In this document: in pieces, positions 26,030-35,293 of the stretch
Layout: each line of letters begins with the position of its first letter
How positions within the stretch are numbered: position 1 is the first letter of the stretch
Assembly (NCBI RefSeq): GCF_003846175.1
Contig: NZ_ML123044.1
Coordinates: 1,394,739 to 1,458,738 of the forward strand
Source: Streptomyces sp. ADI95-17
GTDB taxonomy: Bacteria > Actinomycetota > Actinomycetes > Streptomycetales > Streptomycetaceae
Length of the DNA stretch: 64,000 bases
Reading direction: 5' to 3'
Notes under the pieces: model-generated
The model's database searches: none
Told to the model about the DNA's origin: nothing
The model's input: the letters and a program-made list of their open reading frames with translations, nothing else
Position numbers and translations under genes: made by a program

Positions 26030-27604
26030 TCAGCAGCCCGCAGACTCCTGCCCCCGCCCCCGCAGCTCTCCCTTCACCACCTTGCCGCTCGCGTTGCGCG
26101 GCAGTTGTTCCATGAACTCCACCGCTCGCGGGACCTTGTAGTTGGCCATCTCGCGGCGAGACCAGGCGATCAGGTCGTCGGCGGTCGTCGTCGCGCCGGG
26201 GCGGCGTACCACGTAGGCCCTGCCGACCTCGCCGAGGCGGGGGTCGGGGACTCCGACGACCGCCACGTCGGCCACGTCCGGGTGCAGGCCGAGGAGTTGT
26301 TCTATCTCGGCCGGGTACGCGTTGAAGCCGCCGACTATGAACATGTCCTTGATCCGGTCGGTGATCCGGAGGTTGCCCGCTTCGTCGAGGACGCCCACGT
26401 CGCCGGTGTGGAGCCAGCCGTCGGGGGTGATCGCGGCGGCCGTGGTCTCCGGGTCCTCGAAGTAGCCCCGCATAACGTTGAAGCCGCGGACCAGGACCTC
26501 GCCGGGGGTGCCGGGGTCGGCCAGGACGCGGATCTCGGTGTCCGGGATCGCCCGGCCGGACGTCGAGGCGATCGTCTCCGCCGGGTCGCCGCGCCGGCAC
26601 ATCGTGACGATGCCGCTCGCCTCGGAGAGGCCGTACGCGGTGAGGACCGTGGCGATACCCAGCTCCGTGCGCAGGCGTTCCACCAGTTTCAGCGGGACCA
26701 CCGCCGCGCCCGTCACCACCAGGCGGAGGGCGGAGAGGTCGTGGGTGGAGCGTGCGGGGTGGTCCAGGAGGGACTGGTGGAGGGTGGGCGGGCCGGGCAG
26801 CACCGAGATGCGTTCGGCGGCGATGTTGGCCAGGGCCGTGTCCACGTTGAAGACCGGCTGCGGGACCATCGTCGCGCCCCGCATCAGGCACGCGATGATG
26901 CCGGCCTTGTAGCCGAAGGTGTGGAAGAAGGGGTTCACGATCAGATAGCGGTCGCCCTCGCGCAGATCCGCCAGTTCGCTCCAGATCGCGTAGCAGCGCA
27001 GGGTCTGGGCGTGGGTGATGACCGCGCCCTTGGGCCGGCCGGTGGTGCCCGAGGTGTAGATGATGTCGGAGGGGGCCGAGGAGGCGATCGCGTCGGCCCG
27101 GCTACGCACCTCGGCCCCGGACACGCCCTCCCCCGCCGCCAGGAAGTCCTTCCAGGTGAGGTAGTCGTCGGGGGCGGCGTCGGCCAGCACCACCACCCGT
27201 TCCAGGTGCGGGAGCCGTACGTCCGCCCGGCGCAGGGACGCCACGTACGACGTGCCGAGGAAGGTGCCGGTGACGAAGAGGAGTTTCGCCCGGCTGCGTT
27301 GCAGGATGTACGCCGCTTCGGTGCCCTTGAAACGGGTGTTGAGGGGGACGAGGACCGCGCCGGCCGTCACCGCCCCCAGCGCGGAGACGATCCAGTCCAG
27401 GGTGTTCGGCGCCCAGACCGCGACCCGGTCCCCCGGTTCCACGCCCGAGGCCATGCAGGCGGCGGCGGCCCGCTCCACGCGGTCGCCGAGCTCGGCGTAC
27501 GAGACCCGCGTGCGGCCCTCGACGACCGCCTCCCGGTCCCCGTACCGTCGCGCCGCCGCCCGGATCAGCCCCGGGATGGTGCCCCACTCCTCGTCACCGC
27601 GCAT
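26030..27604 (-). CDS. FadD3-like acyl-CoA synthetase
   Basis: Encodes 524 residues from ATG 27604; AGGAGGG lies 6-7 nt upstream (a second ATG at 27607 is too close). Motifs: YTSGTTGRPKG (A3), TAYGLSEASGI (A5), GWLHTGDVGVLDEAG (A7), RIKDMFIVGGFNAYPAEIE (A8) and the final lysine in NASGKVVKGE. The FNAYPAEIE ending and the neighbours place it near FadD3 and related actinobacterial ligases that activate steroid-derived or other branched acids. It is divergent from the ltp gene, and operator site B lies between them. The exact substrate is unknown. Confidence 0.82.
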   Translation of the reverse strand: MRGDEEWGTIPGLIRAAARRYGDREAVVEGRTRVSYAELGDRVERAAAACMASGVEPGDRVAVWAPNTLDWIVSALGAVTAGAVLVPLNTRFKGTEAAYILQRSRAKLLFVTGTFLGTSYVASLRRADVRLPHLERVVVLADAAPDDYLTWKDFLAAGEGVSGAEVRSRADAIASSAPSDIIYTSGTTGRPKGAVITHAQTLRCYAIWSELADLREGDRYLIVNPFFHTFGYKAGIIACLMRGATMVPQPVFNVDTALANIAAERISVLPGPPTLHQSLLDHPARSTHDLSALRLVVTGAAVVPLKLVERLRTELGIATVLTAYGLSEASGIVTMCRRGDPAETIASTSGRAIPDTEIRVLADPGTPGEVLVRGFNVMRGYFEDPETTAAAITPDGWLHTGDVGVLDEAGNLRITDRIKDMFIVGGFNAYPAEIEQLLGLHPDVADVAVVGVPDPRLGEVGRAYVVRRPGATTTADDLIAWSRREMANYKVPRAVEFMEQLPRNASGKVVKGELRGRGQESAGC

Positions 27605-27627
27605 CATTGGCCCTCCTGACGCAGTAG

Positions 27628-27642
27628 CTGACTATCCGTCAG
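27628..27642. promoter_or_regulatory. CTGACG-N3-CGTCAG operator, site B (divergent fadD/ltp)
   Basis: CTGACTATCCGTCAG has one mismatch in the sixth arm position. It sits between the divergent fadD and ltp starts, 24 nt from the fadD start and 53 nt from the ltp start. An extra CTGACG half-site is at 27616-27621. Confidence 0.7.
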
Positions 27643-27695
27643 ATTAGCTGTAGCCTCAGCCGCTGTCAGCAGTCATGACGGCCTGGGAGGTGGCG

Positions 27696-28844
27696 GTGAC
27701 GGCACTCAAGGACGCGACGGCGATAGCCGGCATAGGACAGACGGCCTTCGCGAAACAACTGCCGGAGTCCGAGAAGACCTTGGCCTGCCGGGCCATTGTC
27801 GCGGCGCTCGACGACGCGGGCATCGCCGCGTCGGAGGTGGACGGATTCGCCTCGTACACGATGGAGGAGACCGACGAGGTGGAGGTCGCCAAGGCCATCG
27901 GGGCCGGCGACGTCACCTTCTTCAGCAAGGTGGGTTACGGGGGCGGCGGCTCCTGCGCGACGATCGCGCATCTCGCCGCCGCCGTGGCGACCGGGCAGGC
28001 GAGCGTAGGGGTCGCCTGGCGGTCCCGGAAGCGCGGGTCGGGGCCCCGGCCCTGGAAGAACACCGCCGTGCAACTGCCCACCCCAGCCCAGTGGACCCGC
28101 CCGTACGGGCTGCTGCGGCCGGCCGACGAGATCGGGATGCTGGCGCGGCGGTACATGCACGAGTACGGGGCGACCCGCGACCACCTCTTCAACGTCGCCC
28201 TGGCCTGCCGCAACCGCGCCAACCAGAACCCGGACGCGGTGATGTACGAACGGCCGCTGACCCGCGACATGTATATGACCTCGCGCTGGATCAGTGAACC
28301 GCTCTGCCTCTTCGACAACTGCCTGGAAACGGACGGGGCGCTGGCCTGCGTCATCGTCTCCGCCGAGCGGGCCCGCGACTGCCGGCGGAAGCCCGTGTAC
28401 ATCCACTCCGTCGCCCAGGGGCTGCCCGCCCAGCACCACGGGATGGTCAACTACTGGAACGACGACCCGCTCACCGGCCCGGCCTGGACGGCCGCCCGGC
28501 AGCTGTGGAAGCAGGCCGACTTCGGCCCGGAAGATGTCGATGTGGCGCAGATCTACGACGCGTTCACCCCGCTCATTCCGCTCTCGCTGGAGGGTTACGG
28601 CTTCTGCGGGCGCGGCGAGGGCGCCGCGTTCACCGAGGGCGGGGCGCTGGAGAGCGGCGGGCGGCTGCCCATCAACACCGGGGGCGGCGGGCTCAGCGAG
28701 GGGTATGTGCACGGCTTCAACCTGATCAACGAGGGCGTCAAGCAGTTGCGCGGCATCTCCACCGCCCAGGTCCCGGACGCCGGGACGTGCCTGGTCACCG
28801 CCGGTGAGGGCGTTCCCACATCCGCCGTACTGCTGAGGAGCTGA
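27696..28844 (+). CDS. Ltp2-like lipid-transfer protein / steroid side-chain aldolase homologue
   Basis: Encodes 382 residues from GTG 27696 (GGAGGTGG upstream); ATG 27675 has no binding site. The fold is that of thiolases, but two catalytic positions differ: the NEAF motif is IYDAF (Y287) and the GHP motif is GYVHG (Y337). These two tyrosines are 50 residues apart, like the catalytic Tyr294 and Tyr344 reported for mycobacterial Ltp2, which cleaves a 17-hydroxy steroid acyl-CoA by retro-aldol reaction. A cysteine, C87 in GGGGSCATI, lies near the thiolase nucleophile position. A DUF35 protein, the usual Ltp2 partner, is encoded 14 nt downstream. Confidence 0.78.
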   Translation: MTALKDATAIAGIGQTAFAKQLPESEKTLACRAIVAALDDAGIAASEVDGFASYTMEETDEVEVAKAIGAGDVTFFSKVGYGGGGSCATIAHLAAAVATGQASVGVAWRSRKRGSGPRPWKNTAVQLPTPAQWTRPYGLLRPADEIGMLARRYMHEYGATRDHLFNVALACRNRANQNPDAVMYERPLTRDMYMTSRWISEPLCLFDNCLETDGALACVIVSAERARDCRRKPVYIHSVAQGLPAQHHGMVNYWNDDPLTGPAWTAARQLWKQADFGPEDVDVAQIYDAFTPLIPLSLEGYGFCGRGEGAAFTEGGALESGGRLPINTGGGGLSEGYVHGFNLINEGVKQLRGISTAQVPDAGTCLVTAGEGVPTSAVLLRS

Positions 28845-28858
28845 GGGAGTTGACCGGG

Positions 28859-29299
28859 ATGGATGCTCTGCTGCTGCCCGTCGTGGACGAGGACGGCGCC
28901 CCCTTCTGGGAGTACGCGGCCCGCGGTGAACTCCGCGTCCAGGCGTGCGCCGCGCCGGAGTGCGGACGGCTCCGCTTCCCGCCCCGGCCGTGCTGCCCGC
29001 ACTGCCAGTCCTTCGAGAGCGAGTGGCGGCCGATGAGCGGACGCGGCCGCATCTGGTCCTACGTACGGCCGCATCCGCCGCTGCTGCCCGAGTACGCCGC
29101 GCAGGCCCCGTACAACGCGGTGGTGGTCGAGCTGGCGGACGCCCCGCAGATCCGGCTGGTCGGGAACGTGGTGAGCGGTCCGGACGCCCCGCTGGACTCG
29201 GTCGATCCGGAGCGGCTGCGGATCGGTGCGCCGGTCCGGGCGGTGTTCTGCCCGGCCGGTCCCGGGGTGACCCTGGTGCGCTGGCTGCTGGAGAGGTGA
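28859..29299 (+). CDS. DUF35 Zn-ribbon/OB-fold protein, partner of Ltp
   Basis: Encodes 146 residues from ATG 28859 (GGGAG upstream). The zinc ribbon is C30-x4-C35 and C46-x2-C49, followed by the OB-fold strands GRGRIWSYVRPHPPLLPEY and APYNAVVVELADA. In steroid side-chain degradation the DUF35 part of ChsH2 binds Ltp2 and is needed for aldolase activity; elsewhere DUF35 proteins serve thiolases. It is tightly packed between ltp and the enoyl-CoA hydratase gene, so the three form one operon. Confidence 0.82.
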   Translation: MDALLLPVVDEDGAPFWEYAARGELRVQACAAPECGRLRFPPRPCCPHCQSFESEWRPMSGRGRIWSYVRPHPPLLPEYAAQAPYNAVVVELADAPQIRLVGNVVSGPDAPLDSVDPERLRIGAPVRAVFCPAGPGVTLVRWLLER

Positions 29300-29305
29300 G
29301 GGGCG

Positions 29306-30079
29306 ATGGCGCTGCGCACGGAGACGGACAAGGAGACCGGGGTCGCGCTCGTCACCCTCGACCGGCCCGCGAAGCACAATGCGATCGACCTGGCCACGGC
29401 CGCCGAACTGACCGCCGCCTGGCGGGCGTTCCGCTTCGACGACGAGGTGCGGGCCGTGGTCCTCACCGGTGCGGGCGGCCGGGCCTTCTGCACCGGGATC
29501 GACCGGGGCGTGGACGTGCCGCAGCCCTCGTCCCCGTACACGATCGACGATCCGCTGATCGCGATCGGGCCGAAGGCGAACGACCTGTGGAAGCCGGTGA
29601 TCGCGGCCGTGGAGGGGATGGCCTGCGGCGGGGCGTTCTATCTGCTGGGCGAGGCGGAGTTCGTGGTCGCGTCCGAGGAGGCGACGTTCTTCGACCCGCA
29701 CACGACGTACGGCATGGTCAGCGCGTTCGAGGCGATCTCGATGGCGCAGCGGATGCCGTTCGGCGAGGTGGCCCGGATGGCGCTGATGGGGACGGCGGAG
29801 CGGGTCTCGGCCCGTCGTGCGTACGAGACCGGGCTGGTCAGCGAGTTGACGGCGCCCGGGGGCGCGGTGGCCGCGGCGCTGCGGGCGGCGGCGGTGATCG
29901 CCTCGTACCCGACCGGGGCGGTGCAGGGGACGGTGCGGGCGGTGTGGTCCGCGCGGGAGGCGGCCAGGTCGCAGGCCATGGCCCACGCCCCGCACCTCGT
30001 CGCGCTCGGCAATCTGCCGCCGGAGCGGCAGGCCGAACTGTTCCGGGGGCGGGGCGCGGGCGGGTTCCGGACGCGCTGA
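29306..30079 (+). CDS. Enoyl-CoA hydratase/isomerase (crotonase family)
   Basis: Encodes 257 residues from ATG 29306. The oxyanion-hole segments are AFCTGID and EGMACGGAF. In the helix where crotonase has its second glutamate the sequence is FFDPHTTYGMVSAFEA, with Asp/His instead, so hydratase activity is not certain; isomerase or retro-Claisen chemistry is possible. It is the last gene of the ltp-DUF35-ech operon and probably acts on the same acyl-CoA. It ends 16 nt before the converging secreted protein gene. Confidence 0.8.
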   Translation: MALRTETDKETGVALVTLDRPAKHNAIDLATAAELTAAWRAFRFDDEVRAVVLTGAGGRAFCTGIDRGVDVPQPSSPYTIDDPLIAIGPKANDLWKPVIAAVEGMACGGAFYLLGEAEFVVASEEATFFDPHTTYGMVSAFEAISMAQRMPFGEVARMALMGTAERVSARRAYETGLVSELTAPGGAVAAALRAAAVIASYPTGAVQGTVRAVWSAREAARSQAMAHAPHLVALGNLPPERQAELFRGRGAGGFRTR

Positions 30080-30095
30080 CGGGCCGGCCGGTGGC

Positions 30096-30644
30096 TCAGT
30101 AGCTCAGCTCGGCGTCCACGCGGCAGTCCTTCACCTTGGAGACCTTGCGCGGGTTGTCCATCCGCACGGAGACGGTCTTGGTCTCGCCGCCCTCGGCGTC
30201 CACGGTCGCGTCACCGGTGTCGACGGTGTTGCCACGCGCGTCGAGGAAGGTCACGTCGACCTCGTAGGTGTGGGAGCCGGTGGCACCGGCGTCGGCGGTG
30301 AGCCTCACGGTGGAGGCGGTGACGGCCTTGCGCTTGCCCTTGCGGGGCTGGGCGCAGCGCACGGCGTACGCCTCGGGCTCGTCGGAGGCCGTGGCGGTCG
30401 GGGTCGGCGTCCCGTAGTCGGTGGAGCCGGAGGAACTGCTCGACGAGTCGTAGTCATCGTCGTCGTAGTCGCTGCTGTGGTAACCGTTGTTGCTCTTCTT
30501 GGAGTTGGAGCAGCCGCCGCCGCTGCTCGACCCGCTGCTCTTGCTCTTTCCGCTGCGGCCGCCGTGGCTGGAGGTCGAGAAACCGGTGAGCGCGAGCACC
30601 ACCACGACCAGTACCGCGGAAAGCTTTATGTGCTGCCGCATCAT
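30096..30644 (-). CDS. Secreted Ser/Gly/Asp-rich protein
   Basis: Encodes 182 residues from ATG 30644 (AAGGGGGG upstream; a second ATG follows at once). After a signal segment (LSAVLVVVVLALTG) there is a low-complexity stretch at residues about 30-80, made mostly of Ser, Gly, Lys and then Asp and Tyr. The C-terminal 95 residues form beta-rich sequence (TASTVRLTADAG, HTYEVDVTFLD, KTVSVRMDNPRK) with two cysteines, like a small Ig-type domain. There is no lipobox. It is probably cell-wall associated; the function is unknown. Confidence 0.7.
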   Translation of the reverse strand: MMRQHIKLSAVLVVVVLALTGFSTSSHGGRSGKSKSSGSSSGGGCSNSKKSNNGYHSSDYDDDDYDSSSSSSGSTDYGTPTPTATASDEPEAYAVRCAQPRKGKRKAVTASTVRLTADAGATGSHTYEVDVTFLDARGNTVDTGDATVDAEGGETKTVSVRMDNPRKVSKVKDCRVDAELSY

Positions 30645-30800
30645 CGATGCAGCCCCCCTTGTGTTGTTGTCCGTCTCTGCAGTTGTCGAACGACCGTGCG
30701 TCACGCTAGCGCAAGGTGGCGAGGGCCAGGGGCCGGGCGTAGCGTCGAGGCCGAGAGCGGTGCAGAGCTGTGACGCCGGTCCGTGGCACGCAGGAGGCCG

Positions 30801-31475
30801 ATGATGATCCGCAACGTCCTCGGCTCGGTCCTCGCTCTCGCCGGAGCGGCGGCCGCCGTGCTGAGCCCCTTCCGTGACTGGTACGACGGTCGCCTCGGGC
30901 GTCACTACCGGGTGGACGAACTGTTCACCGGCATCACGGCCGGCCGGCCCGGACCGCTGGGGTCGATCCTGGTCGCGTTCCTCTTCGCCGCCGTGCTGGC
31001 GGTGGTCGGTGTGGTGCTGCGGTCACGGCTGCTGGTGGCGTCCGCGGGTGTGGTGGTGCTCGGGTTCACCGTGCTGTGGATGGTGCGCCAGGGGGAGTCG
31101 GTGGGCAGTCTGACGGTCGCGGGCGACGGTTCCGGGCTGGGGTGGGGCGTGGCCGGGGCGGCGGCGGGCGGGGTGCTGCTGCTGGCGGGCGCGGCGGTGA
31201 TGTCCGGGCGGCGCGGTGCCGGGCACCGGTCCGTGCATGAGGGGCACGACCGGCCGTACGCGGCGCCCGGCTCGGAGAACCCGGACACCTGGCCGCCGAC
31301 GCAGGAGCCGGGGCCGTCCGTGCAGACGAGCACCCTGCCGGAGCCGGAGCCGGAGCTGTACACGGGGCCGGATCCGGCGGAACGGCACCGCCCGGTCCCG
31401 GGCCCGGGTCGGGCCCCCGGCTCAGCCCCCGGCACGGGCTCCGCCCCGGATGCGGACGGGCGCCCGCAGGGCTGA
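30801..31475 (+). CDS. Four-helix membrane protein with Pro-rich tail
   Basis: Encodes 224 residues from ATG 30801, preceded by CAGGAGG. There are about four hydrophobic segments between residues 1 and 135, with an outer loop (PFRDWYDGRLGRHYRVDELF) after the first. The last 85 residues are Pro/Gly/Glu-rich and cytoplasmic. No domain is recognised. It is divergent from the secreted protein gene, with about 155 nt between the starts. Confidence 0.7.
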   Translation: MMIRNVLGSVLALAGAAAAVLSPFRDWYDGRLGRHYRVDELFTGITAGRPGPLGSILVAFLFAAVLAVVGVVLRSRLLVASAGVVVLGFTVLWMVRQGESVGSLTVAGDGSGLGWGVAGAAAGGVLLLAGAAVMSGRRGAGHRSVHEGHDRPYAAPGSENPDTWPPTQEPGPSVQTSTLPEPEPELYTGPDPAERHRPVPGPGRAPGSAPGTGSAPDADGRPQG

Positions 31476-31495
31476 GGCCCTCCACGCCCGGGGTT

Positions 31496-31660
31496 CCGTC
31501 CTCAAACGCCGGACGGGCCGGATTTTGCCGGACGGGCCGGATTCTGCTGATCCCGGACGGGCTGGATTTCGCCGCAGCCCGGCCCACGTCCCGGCCTGAC
31601 CCCGGACGGGCCGGGTTTCGCCGGACGGCCCGGTTTTCGCCGGACGGCCCGGTTTTCGCC
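31496..31660. repeat. Streptomyces-type intergenic GCCGGACGGGCC repeats
   Basis: At least five imperfect copies of a unit GCCGGACGGGCCGGATTTT occur in direct orientation between converging genes (copies begin near 31507, 31528, 31552, 31611, 31620 and 31639). The motif CTCAAACGCCGGACGGG is a common intergenic repeat in Streptomyces chromosomes. Its hairpins may terminate transcription from both sides. Confidence 0.65.
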
Positions 31661-31670
31661 GCGTCCCGGC

Positions 31671-34052
31671 CTACGTCCTGGCGCGGCTGCCCGTTCCCGT
31701 TCCCTTCAGCGCGTCCAGCGCGTACACGCAGCGGTCCTTGCTGCACGCGTACACGACACCGCCCTGCGCCACCGGCGAACCCGTGATCTCGCCGCCGGTC
31801 GCCAGCTTCCAGCGGAGCTGGCCGCCCGCCGCGTCCAGGGTGTACAGGACGTGGTCGGCGGAGCCGAAGTGGACCCGGCCGTCGGCGACCACCGGGGCGC
31901 CCACCACCTCGCCGCCCGCCGCGAACCGCCACTTCGGGGTGCCGGTGACCGCGTCGAGCGTGTACAGCGCGCTGCCGCTGCCGACATGGACGTTCCCGGC
32001 CGTCACCAGCACCGGTTCGATCGACTGGCGGGCCTCCGTGGCGATGCGCCAGCGGTCCTTGCCGGTCGAGGCGTCGAGCGCGTACACGGTGCCGAGGTAG
32101 TCGGCGAGGTACACCCCGCCGCCGGTGACGGCGGGGCCGGGTGCGAACGCGGGCGGGGAGAGGAAGACCGCGGGCGACTCGAAGTGCCAGCGCACATGGC
32201 CGGACGCGTTGTCCACGGCGAGGACCCGGGCCCCCGCGCTGACGTAGACGAAGCCGTCCGGCGCCGCGGTCACCCGGACCGGCACCCCGCCGCAGGAGGC
32301 CGCGTCGCCGATGGGGTACGACCAGCGCTCGATGCCGGTACGGGCGTCGACGGCGCGCAACCGGGCGTCCTGCCAGAGGTAGACGGTGCCGTCGTGGACC
32401 ACGGGCCCGGCCTCCGCCGTCTCGAAGTCGGTCTGTACGCCGCCGCTCTCCCAGAGCTTCTCACCGGTGGACGCCTCCCACGCCTGGACTCCGCCGCCCC
32501 GGGTGCCGGTGACGACGGTGCCGCGGTCGGCCTTGAGGGAGTAGACCCAGGCGTCCGTCTGGAGCCGCCACCGCTCGGCGCCGGTGGTCGCGTCCAGGGC
32601 GTACAGGGACGGCCCGTCGGAGGCGTGGATCCGGCCGCCCTCGACGGCCATCACCCAGGCCACGTCGCGGGTCTTGAACTGGCGCCGCCCGTTGCCGACG
32701 TCCAGGGCGTGCACCTCGAACGACGTGACGTAGAGGAGGTCCCCGGCGACGACGGGCGTGCCCCAGACGTCGTTGGACATCCGGAACCGCCAGGGCCGCC
32801 AGCGGTCCGGGCCGGGCGGCGGCTCGGGCGGCTGCGCGGGGCCGGGTACCGGCGCGGTCGGGGCGGAACCGTTCACTCCGGCGGGCGGGCGCACCCAGCC
32901 GGTCGCGGGGCCCGTCTCCCCGGTGGCCGTGGAGGTGGCCCGGACGTCCTGGGCCCGCGGACCGGGGCCGATCGGCACCTTCGCGCCGGGCAGCCGCACC
33001 GGACCGCCCGCGTCGGGGACGGATACCGGCTCGGGGGCCTGGGGGCGCGGATCGGGGGCCGGGGGGCGCGGGTCGGTGTTGCGGCGCCAGCCGGGGTCGA
33101 TGCCCGGCGGCGGGCCGGCGGGCGGACCGGCGGGCGGACCGGGGGGTGTGGGCCTCCGGCCGCCGCGGCGCTGCTCGATCATCGCGGTGGCGGAGCCCGG
33201 CAGCCAGGCGGAGGCCGTACCGCTGTCGTCGCCGCCGGAGGCGAAGAGGTGCGGGGCGAGCTGGGCCTGGAGGTCGGCGGGGGTGGGCCGCAGAGCGGCG
33301 TCCATCTGCATGCAGGACTCGATCAGCGGCCGCAGCTCGCCGGGCAGGCCCTCCAGGTCGGGGCCCTCGCGCAGCAGCATGAAGACCGTCTCGACCGGGT
33401 TGGCGCCGTGGAACGGCGCGTGGCCGGTGGCGGCGAAGACCAGCGTGGAGCCGAGCGAGAAGACATCGCTGGCGCCGGTGACGCTACGGGAGTCCCTGGC
33501 CTGTTCGGGCGACATGTAGGCGGGCGTGCCCACGGCGACGTTCGTCATGGTCAGCCGGGTGTTGGAGACCCCGGACGCGATCCCGAAGTCGATCACCCGG
33601 GGGCCGTCCTCGACGACGAGCACGTTCGACGGCTTCATGTCGCGGTGGACCAGCCCCGCGCCGTGGATCGACTGGAGCGCCTCGGCGATGCCGGCGGCCA
33701 GCCAGCGCACCGCCTGGACGGGCATGGGCCCGCACTCGCTCACTATCTCCTCCAGCGAGGGGGCCGGCACATAGGCGGTGGCCAGCCACGGCACGGCGGC
33801 ACGCGGGTCGGCGTCCACCACCGCCGCGGTGTAGAAGCCGCTGACCGCGCGGGCGGCCTCCACCTCACGCGTGAACCGGACCCGGAACAGCTGGTCCTCG
33901 GCGAGCTCCGTACGGACCGTCTTGATCGCCACGCGCCGGCCCGAAGCCGAGCGGGCGAGATAGACCAGCCCCATGCCGCCGGCACCGAGCCGTCCCAGCA
34001 CCTCGAACGGGCCGATCCGCCTCGGGTCGTGCTGCGTCAGCTGCTCCACCAC
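31671..34052 (-). CDS. afsK: AfsK Ser/Thr kinase with C-terminal PQQ beta-propeller
   Basis: Encodes 793 residues from GTG 34052, the start that aligns with the S. coelicolor protein ([20 protein letters not shown]). Kinase features are K44, HRDMKPSN at 136, DFG at 155 and activation-loop T168 in NTRLTMTN, the residue known to be autophosphorylated in AfsK. A Pro-rich linker (about 285-420) leads to PQQ-type repeats ([28 protein letters not shown]) to the end. No membrane segment is visible. AfsK phosphorylates AfsR and also affects hyphal branching. The kbpA-like gene is next to it, as in S. coelicolor, but afsR and afsS lie 7 kb away. Confidence 0.87.
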   Translation of the reverse strand: MVEQLTQHDPRRIGPFEVLGRLGAGGMGLVYLARSASGRRVAIKTVRTELAEDQLFRVRFTREVEAARAVSGFYTAAVVDADPRAAVPWLATAYVPAPSLEEIVSECGPMPVQAVRWLAAGIAEALQSIHGAGLVHRDMKPSNVLVVEDGPRVIDFGIASGVSNTRLTMTNVAVGTPAYMSPEQARDSRSVTGASDVFSLGSTLVFAATGHAPFHGANPVETVFMLLREGPDLEGLPGELRPLIESCMQMDAALRPTPADLQAQLAPHLFASGGDDSGTASAWLPGSATAMIEQRRGGRRPTPPGPPAGPPAGPPPGIDPGWRRNTDPRPPAPDPRPQAPEPVSVPDAGGPVRLPGAKVPIGPGPRAQDVRATSTATGETGPATGWVRPPAGVNGSAPTAPVPGPAQPPEPPPGPDRWRPWRFRMSNDVWGTPVVAGDLLYVTSFEVHALDVGNGRRQFKTRDVAWVMAVEGGRIHASDGPSLYALDATTGAERWRLQTDAWVYSLKADRGTVVTGTRGGGVQAWEASTGEKLWESGGVQTDFETAEAGPVVHDGTVYLWQDARLRAVDARTGIERWSYPIGDAASCGGVPVRVTAAPDGFVYVSAGARVLAVDNASGHVRWHFESPAVFLSPPAFAPGPAVTGGGVYLADYLGTVYALDASTGKDRWRIATEARQSIEPVLVTAGNVHVGSGSALYTLDAVTGTPKWRFAAGGEVVGAPVVADGRVHFGSADHVLYTLDAAGGQLRWKLATGGEITGSPVAQGGVVYACSKDRCVYALDALKGTGTGSRART

Positions 34053-34213
34053 TTGCCCTGCCACCTCCCCGTACGAGCCTCAGGAACAGAAGCCCGCGAA
34101 AACCCGCCCTGTACGGCGTCTCACCACTGGGCACCACCCGGCGGTGCGCACCCCCGATTCTTCCTGGCTGAGGCCCTGGTTGCGAACCCGGGGGCGGATC
34201 GGGGTGTCACAGC

Positions 34214-35038
34214 TCACTCTGCCCCGTTCTCGGACACAGGGGGCTGAAGTACGGCGAACACGGCGCCCTGATCGTCCTGGAGGACGGCCATCCGCCCGTA
34301 CGGAATGTCGAAGGGCGGCGCGGAGATCCGGCCGCCGAGGCGTACGGCGTTCCCGGCGGTCCAGTTGCAGTCCTCGACCGCGAAGTAGCTGAGGAAGTAG
34401 CTGGGCAGCTCCGCCGGGAACGCGTCGCTGATGACGCTGCGGCCGCCGACCGCGGTGTCCGGACCGGGCTCGGTGCCCGCCGGGGACCACATGCGGAAGC
34501 CGACGGGAGGGGAGCCGTCGGGGCCCGTGCGGGCGGCATCGGGACCGGAGGCTTCGAGGTCGGTACCCTGGAAGCCGAAGACCTTCTCGTAGAAGGGGTC
34601 CACCCGGTCCTTCCGCCGGGTGTGGACCTCGGTCCAGCAGAAGGAGCCGGGTTCGTTCTGCTTCTGGAAGCCCTCGCGGTCACCGGCCTGCCAGAGCCCG
34701 AAGACCGCTCCGCCGGGGTCGGCCGCCTGGGCGAGCACTCCGGCCCGGCCGGCCCGGACCGGCTCGGTGATCACCTGGCCGCCCGCCTCCCTGATCCGGG
34801 CCACGGACGCGGCGATGTCGTCGGTGGCGAAGTAGATCCCCCAGGCGGTGGGCATCCGGCCGTCCTGCTTGGCGGCGAGCGCGGCGACGAGTTTCCCGTC
34901 GCTGAAGGCGTCCGCGTACGGCCCCTCGCCGGCCCGGAAGGTCCAGCCGAACAGCTCGCCGTAGAAGCGCTTGCCCGCTTCCAGGTCGGGCAGCTGCACA
35001 TCCACCCAGCACGGCGCGGATCGCGCGAATGCGGCCAT
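34214..35038 (-). CDS. kbpA: Tandem VOC (glyoxalase-like) protein, probable KbpA
   Basis: Encodes 274 residues from ATG 35038 (GGAAGGA upstream). Two vicinal-oxygen-chelate modules are seen: CWVDVQLPDLEAGKRFYGEL to about residue 120, and FCWTEVHTRRKDRVDPFYEK onward. The metal-binding histidine and glutamate positions are mostly not conserved, so it may bind rather than convert ligands. It is next to afsK in the same direction, with a TetR gene divergent on the far side, the arrangement I recall for kbpA, whose product restrains AfsK autophosphorylation. The symbol is given by position and size; a generic VOC protein remains possible. Confidence 0.55.
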   Translation of the reverse strand: MAAFARSAPCWVDVQLPDLEAGKRFYGELFGWTFRAGEGPYADAFSDGKLVAALAAKQDGRMPTAWGIYFATDDIAASVARIREAGGQVITEPVRAGRAGVLAQAADPGGAVFGLWQAGDREGFQKQNEPGSFCWTEVHTRRKDRVDPFYEKVFGFQGTDLEASGPDAARTGPDGSPPVGFRMWSPAGTEPGPDTAVGGRSVISDAFPAELPSYFLSYFAVEDCNWTAGNAVRLGGRISAPPFDIPYGRMAVLQDDQGAVFAVLQPPVSENGAE

Positions 35039-35107
35039 GGGCCCTGGTCCTTCCCTTTGCGGCGGTCGTACGGTGCACGCGGCGCTCGACCGTCCGCGGC
35101 CCTCGGA

Positions 35108-35185
35108 GTCCGTGGCGGCAGAGGTTCGTGGCGGCGCAGGTTCGTGGCGGCGCAGGTTCGTGGCGGTCGAAGTTCGTGGCAGTGA
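35108..35185. repeat. 16-bp tandem repeat upstream of the kbpA-like gene
   Basis: The unit GTTCGTGGCGGCGCAG occurs in near five copies (35108, 35124, 35140, 35156, 35172); two are identical, others have 2-5 changes. It lies about 70 nt upstream of the kbpA-like start on the reverse strand. Confidence 0.75.
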
Positions 35186-35293
35186 CACTCGTCACAGCAA
35201 ACGTAACCGCGGGTCGCCCACACCGCGCCCCGACCCCTCCGCATCGAACTCATTTTCGAAAGAAGAGTTCCATGCTCACGGCATCACGGAAAG

